Source: Coxiella endosymbiont of Dermacentor marginatus
Lineage (GTDB): Bacteria; Pseudomonadota; Gammaproteobacteria; Coxiellales; Coxiellaceae
Length of the DNA: 64,000 bases
Assembly: GCF_907164955.1 (NCBI RefSeq)
Contig: NZ_OU015521.1
Location: forward strand, 620,001-684,000
Reading direction: 5' to 3'
The translations under genes were made by a program, and so were the position numbers. Below, one piece after another: positions 60,839 to 64,000 of the stretch; the first letter of the stretch is position 1; each line of letters starts with the position of its first letter. Under the pieces are notes generated by a model. It was not told the origin of the DNA. It searched no databases and saw only the letters and a program-made list of their open reading frames with translations.

Positions 60839-62941
60839 ATGGAAAAAATTAGTAAGACTTTCCAATACGGTAAAAATCATGTGACGCTTGAAACAGGAGA
60901 GATAGCACGTCAGGCAACAAGCGCAGTGGTAGTTCAAATGGGTGGTACTGTTGTCCTAGTAACAGTGGTTGCAGATCGGAAAGAAGTTGTAGAAAGACGT
61001 GATTTTTTTCCGCTAACCGTTAATTATCAAGAAAAAACCTATGCGGCAGGGAAAATCCCAGGAGGCTATTTTAAACGTGAAGGCCGCCCTACAGAAAAAG
61101 AAACCTTGACTTCTCGATTAATTGATCGTTCCTTACGGCCTCTGTTTCCTAAGAATTTTACCAATGAAGTTCAAATTATTGCTACTGTACTTTCCATGGA
61201 TCCGGAAGTTCCTACAGATATTCCTGCTATTTTAGGAGCTTCAACAGCTTTAGGTGTATCTGGTATTCCATGTAACGCGCCTTTAGGTGTAGCCCGAGTG
61301 GGTTATCAGAAAGGTAAGTATCTTTTAAATCCTTCTTTTGAAGAATTAAAGGAATCACAGCTTAATCTAGTTATTGTTGGTACGAGAGAGGCAGTTTTGA
61401 TGGTCGAATCGGAAGCCCAAGAATTGCCGGAATCAATTATGCTAGAAGCTGTGTATTACGGGCATCACATTATGCAGACAGCTATTCAAGTTATTGATGA
61501 ATTCATTAAAAAATCCGATACTAAGTGGGAATGGCAACCGCCTGTATCCAATAAGAAATTAGAAATTTTGGTGGCTCAAAAGGCCAAAGTCCCTCTTCAA
61601 GAGGCCTACCGTATTATAGAGAAAAGTGCTCGACAAAATCGAATTCAAATTATTCGGGATAATCTTTTAGCTGAATTTACTTCAAAAACTGATGAAGAAG
61701 GTTCAATTAATTTATACGAATTAACGGCAATCTTTTGCAATCTAGAACGCTGGGTTGTTCGTAATCAAATTTTGTCGGGCCAGCCACGAATTGATGGGCG
61801 TGATACTAGAACCGTACGTCCTATCACTATTCGTGTAGGTTTACTTCCGCGTTCTCATGGTTCGGCTTTATTTACTCGAGGGGAGACTCAAGCTCTAGTA
61901 GTCACTACTTTAGGAACCGAGCGAGATGCGCAGATGGTAGATGATCTAGATGGAGATCGGCGTGAAAATTTTATCTTTCATTATAATTTCCCACCATTTT
62001 GTGTTGGTGAGATTGGTTTCATGAGTGGCCCTAAAAGACGAGAAGTTGGTCATGGACGATTGGCTAAACGAGCAATCGTCCCCGTGATTTCCAATTTAAC
62101 GGAATTTCCTTATGTAATCCGAGTAGTTTCTGAGATTCTTGAATCAAATGGTTCCAGCTCTATGGCAAGCGTATGTGGAAGTAGTTTAGCACTCATGGAT
62201 GCAGGAGTTCCCATCAAAGCACCTGTTGCCGGTATTGCTATGGGGTTAATTAAAGAAGGAGAGAAATATGCGATCCTATCGGATATTCTCGGTGATGAAG
62301 ACCATTTAGGTGATATGGATTTCAAAGTAGCTGGTACAGAAAAAGGTGTGACAGCATTACAAATGGATATTAAGATTGAGGGAATTACCAAAGAAATTAT
62401 GAAATGTGCTCTCGATCAAGCAAAGAAAGGGCGTCTCCATATTCTCAACTTAATGAATGAAGCTATCGCTCAGCCTCGTTCACAAGTTTCTCAATTGGCG
62501 CCTCGCTATATTACTATGAAAATCAACCCTGAAAAAATCCGAGATGTTATTGGAAAAGGTGGAGTAATGATTCGAGAGATTACTGAATCAACAAATTGTA
62601 TTATCGATATTGCTGATGATGGGACAATTAAAATTGCTGCCCATTCCACGGAAGAAGGTGAGGCTGCGAAAAGACGGATCGAAGAATTAACGGTCGAAAT
62701 AGAATTAGGAAAAATGTATGAAGGTTCTGTTGTTAAGGTTTTAGATTTTGGAGCGCTAGTTAAAATTCTACCTAATTATCAAGGGTTTATTCACATCTCG
62801 CAGTTTGCCTCTGAGTGCGTGAAGAATGTGCGAGATTATCTTCAAAAAGGTCAGATAGTTCGTGTTAAAGTCATCGAAATTGATAAACAAGGTCGAGTTC
62901 GCCTCAGCATGAAACAAGTTGATGAGGGGGGGGTTAGTTAG
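60839..62941 (+). CDS. pnp: Polyribonucleotide nucleotidyltransferase (PNPase)
   Basis: 3'-5' phosphorolytic exoribonuclease of RNA turnover, cold response and the degradosome. It has two RNase PH-like domains (residues ~5-210 and ~310-540), the second with [20 protein letters not shown] and [15 protein letters not shown] (catalytic Asp). A KH domain follows ([20 protein letters not shown], from about residue 560) and then an S1 domain ([20 protein letters not shown], from about 622). It ends at ~700 residues with [14 protein letters not shown], close to E. coli's 711. ATG at 60839 with AAGGA upstream. Confidence 0.97.
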   Translation: MEKISKTFQYGKNHVTLETGEIARQATSAVVVQMGGTVVLVTVVADRKEVVERRDFFPLTVNYQEKTYAAGKIPGGYFKREGRPTEKETLTSRLIDRSLRPLFPKNFTNEVQIIATVLSMDPEVPTDIPAILGASTALGVSGIPCNAPLGVARVGYQKGKYLLNPSFEELKESQLNLVIVGTREAVLMVESEAQELPESIMLEAVYYGHHIMQTAIQVIDEFIKKSDTKWEWQPPVSNKKLEILVAQKAKVPLQEAYRIIEKSARQNRIQIIRDNLLAEFTSKTDEEGSINLYELTAIFCNLERWVVRNQILSGQPRIDGRDTRTVRPITIRVGLLPRSHGSALFTRGETQALVVTTLGTERDAQMVDDLDGDRRENFIFHYNFPPFCVGEIGFMSGPKRREVGHGRLAKRAIVPVISNLTEFPYVIRVVSEILESNGSSSMASVCGSSLALMDAGVPIKAPVAGIAMGLIKEGEKYAILSDILGDEDHLGDMDFKVAGTEKGVTALQMDIKIEGITKEIMKCALDQAKKGRLHILNLMNEAIAQPRSQVSQLAPRYITMKINPEKIRDVIGKGGVMIREITESTNCIIDIADDGTIKIAAHSTEEGEAAKRRIEELTVEIELGKMYEGSVVKVLDFGALVKILPNYQGFIHISQFASECVKNVRDYLQKGQIVRVKVIEIDKQGRVRLSMKQVDEGGVS

Positions 62942-64000
62942 ATAATCCTCCTTTACAATCCTGAAATTTCGGTTGACAATTTGCTTAAAAGTTGATGACA
63001 TTAATTTGTCAAAGGACTGTACTTTTGCCAGAATATTCCATACAACATCTGTAATTAATGTCCAAACTCAAAATAATAGAGCTTGAAAGGAGAGGTTACA
63101 GATATTGTAAGGAAAATCAAAATACCGTTATGTATTTTGAATGTTTCGACTCCGATTTAGAGTAGGATCACTTTCTGGATTATTGATTATCATTTTCTAA
63201 GAAAGATGATTCTATAAGTTTGTTAGTAACGAACTTGTGTTGAAATGAGTAACTGACGCGATTTGTTTATTAACTGTAAAGATATTTAACTTTTTGAAAT
63301 GAAAATATATGATTTTAACTAAAGGAAATTGAGATACTTTTTAATAAAAGTGAATAAAATAAGAATAAATCGATTTTAGTTAGAGATACTTAAAAAGGGG
63401 ATTTCTCTTTTGTTCTAGAAAAAGTTGATACGATTGAGTTCCTCGTTTCAGATTTTAAAAACCCATACTATCCTTAAATAATCCCTAAACATCCTTTTTA
63501 AATTGCGTATCCAAAAGAAATAGATCGTTCTGTGTCTTATTACGCTTTCTCTTCCAGGAAAATTTCTTTCCTACTCCTTATCAGAATACCAATCCAGCGA
63601 TGATAAAGTATAAGTCTATTCAAAATATACAACTTGGTAACTCGTGTTATTAATTTAAATTTTGAAATAGAATTTAAAACTGCTGGTATCCAGGATGGAG
63701 AATATGTACAGATTTTTCCATTTGAAAAGTATTTAAAGAATTAAGTTAAGAGAGAACCTTTATAGTTAAGGAAATTAACATTTTGTTAAAAAATTCCAGC
63801 ACAAAGATGTCGAAGAAGAGTTATTTTATATTTCACGCGATCCACATGTAACTCCAGAAAAACTAAGCAAACTTATGAAGTTTTCAATTTTCTATTTGCC
63901 AAGAAATTTCAGGAACTCTACTGCCATTCCGACTCATCAGTTTGATTCCAAAGAAAACTCGTAATTTGGGTGCGACGAAAACTTGATATGATAAGATTAT
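62942..64000. other. Gene-free region after pnp with one orphan reading-frame fragment
   Basis: No intact gene. At 63779-63964 on the plus strand, 61 codons lie between stops without a start codon. The composition looks coding (VEEELFYISRDPH, TPEKLSKLMKFSIFYLP) but no family could be named. It may be the eroded N-terminal part of a gene. Confidence 0.45.

Noticed and set aside
62930-62960. G-run at the pnp 3' end pairing with CCTCC as a terminator
   Set aside because: The pairing is short, overlaps the stop codon and has no T-run; too weak to annotate.

Overview
The window looks like chromosome from a reduced, decaying gammaproteobacterial genome. Gene content and protein similarity recalled from memory point to a Coxiella-like tick endosymbiont; no search was run, so this placement is inference. 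Supporting it are the low GC of the gaps (judged by eye), near full-length housekeeping genes with gammaproteobacterial sequence, a SufBCDSU-SufA-SufT cluster, and many long AT-rich gaps that in several places still carry recognisable pieces of dead genes. Roughly a quarter of the window has no intact gene. I found no insertion sequence, prophage, CRISPR array, rRNA or secretion system.

Layout, left to right. (1) 1-10.4 kb: ndk, an unusual ispA-like gene, rlmN, a truncated rodZ-like gene, hisS, a dead yfgM-like gene, der and tsaB, separated by gaps of up to 2 kb. (2) 10.4-19.6 kb: a gap ending in a probable iscR relic, then the tightly packed SUF iron-sulfur operon (sufB, C, D, S, U, A-type carrier, sufT). 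After it comes a frameshifted remnant of rlmE/ftsJ. (3) 19.6-33.3 kb: ftsH, folP, glmM, then guaB, guaA, ddl and dnaE. (4) 34-40.5 kb: a FUSC-type membrane protein, a DUF2905 membrane protein, tRNA-Leu(CAA), folE, a HIT hydrolase, an emrAB-type multidrug exporter and a probable holD. (5) 41.9-47.3 kb: an RND efflux adaptor and pump broken by many frameshifts, followed by an open frame related to serine beta-lactamases whose catalytic motifs are all substituted. (6) 47.4-58.8 kb: valS, lptF-lptG, prfC, NAD-malic enzyme, purB and a DegT-family aminotransferase. (7) 58.8-64 kb: a 1.8 kb gap, then rpsO-pnp and a terminal gap holding one unassigned reading-frame fragment.

What is kept is information processing (dnaE, valS, hisS, prfC, rlmN, der, tsaB, rpsO, pnp), Fe-S assembly, envelope building (glmM, ddl, lptFG, ftsH), guanine and adenine nucleotide synthesis (guaBA, purB) and two folate steps (folE, folP). 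Folate synthesis would suit a symbiont of a blood feeder. What is being lost is regulation and accessory function (iscR, rlmE, yfgM/bamB region, rodZ, RND efflux).

The least explained signal is a set of long perfect inverted repeats in the gaps. There are compact hairpins with 12-21 bp stems at 12714, 19132, 28206, 28316, 40674 and 41799, none followed by a clear T-run. There are also two wider inverted-repeat pairs at 33528-33640 and 57462-57607.
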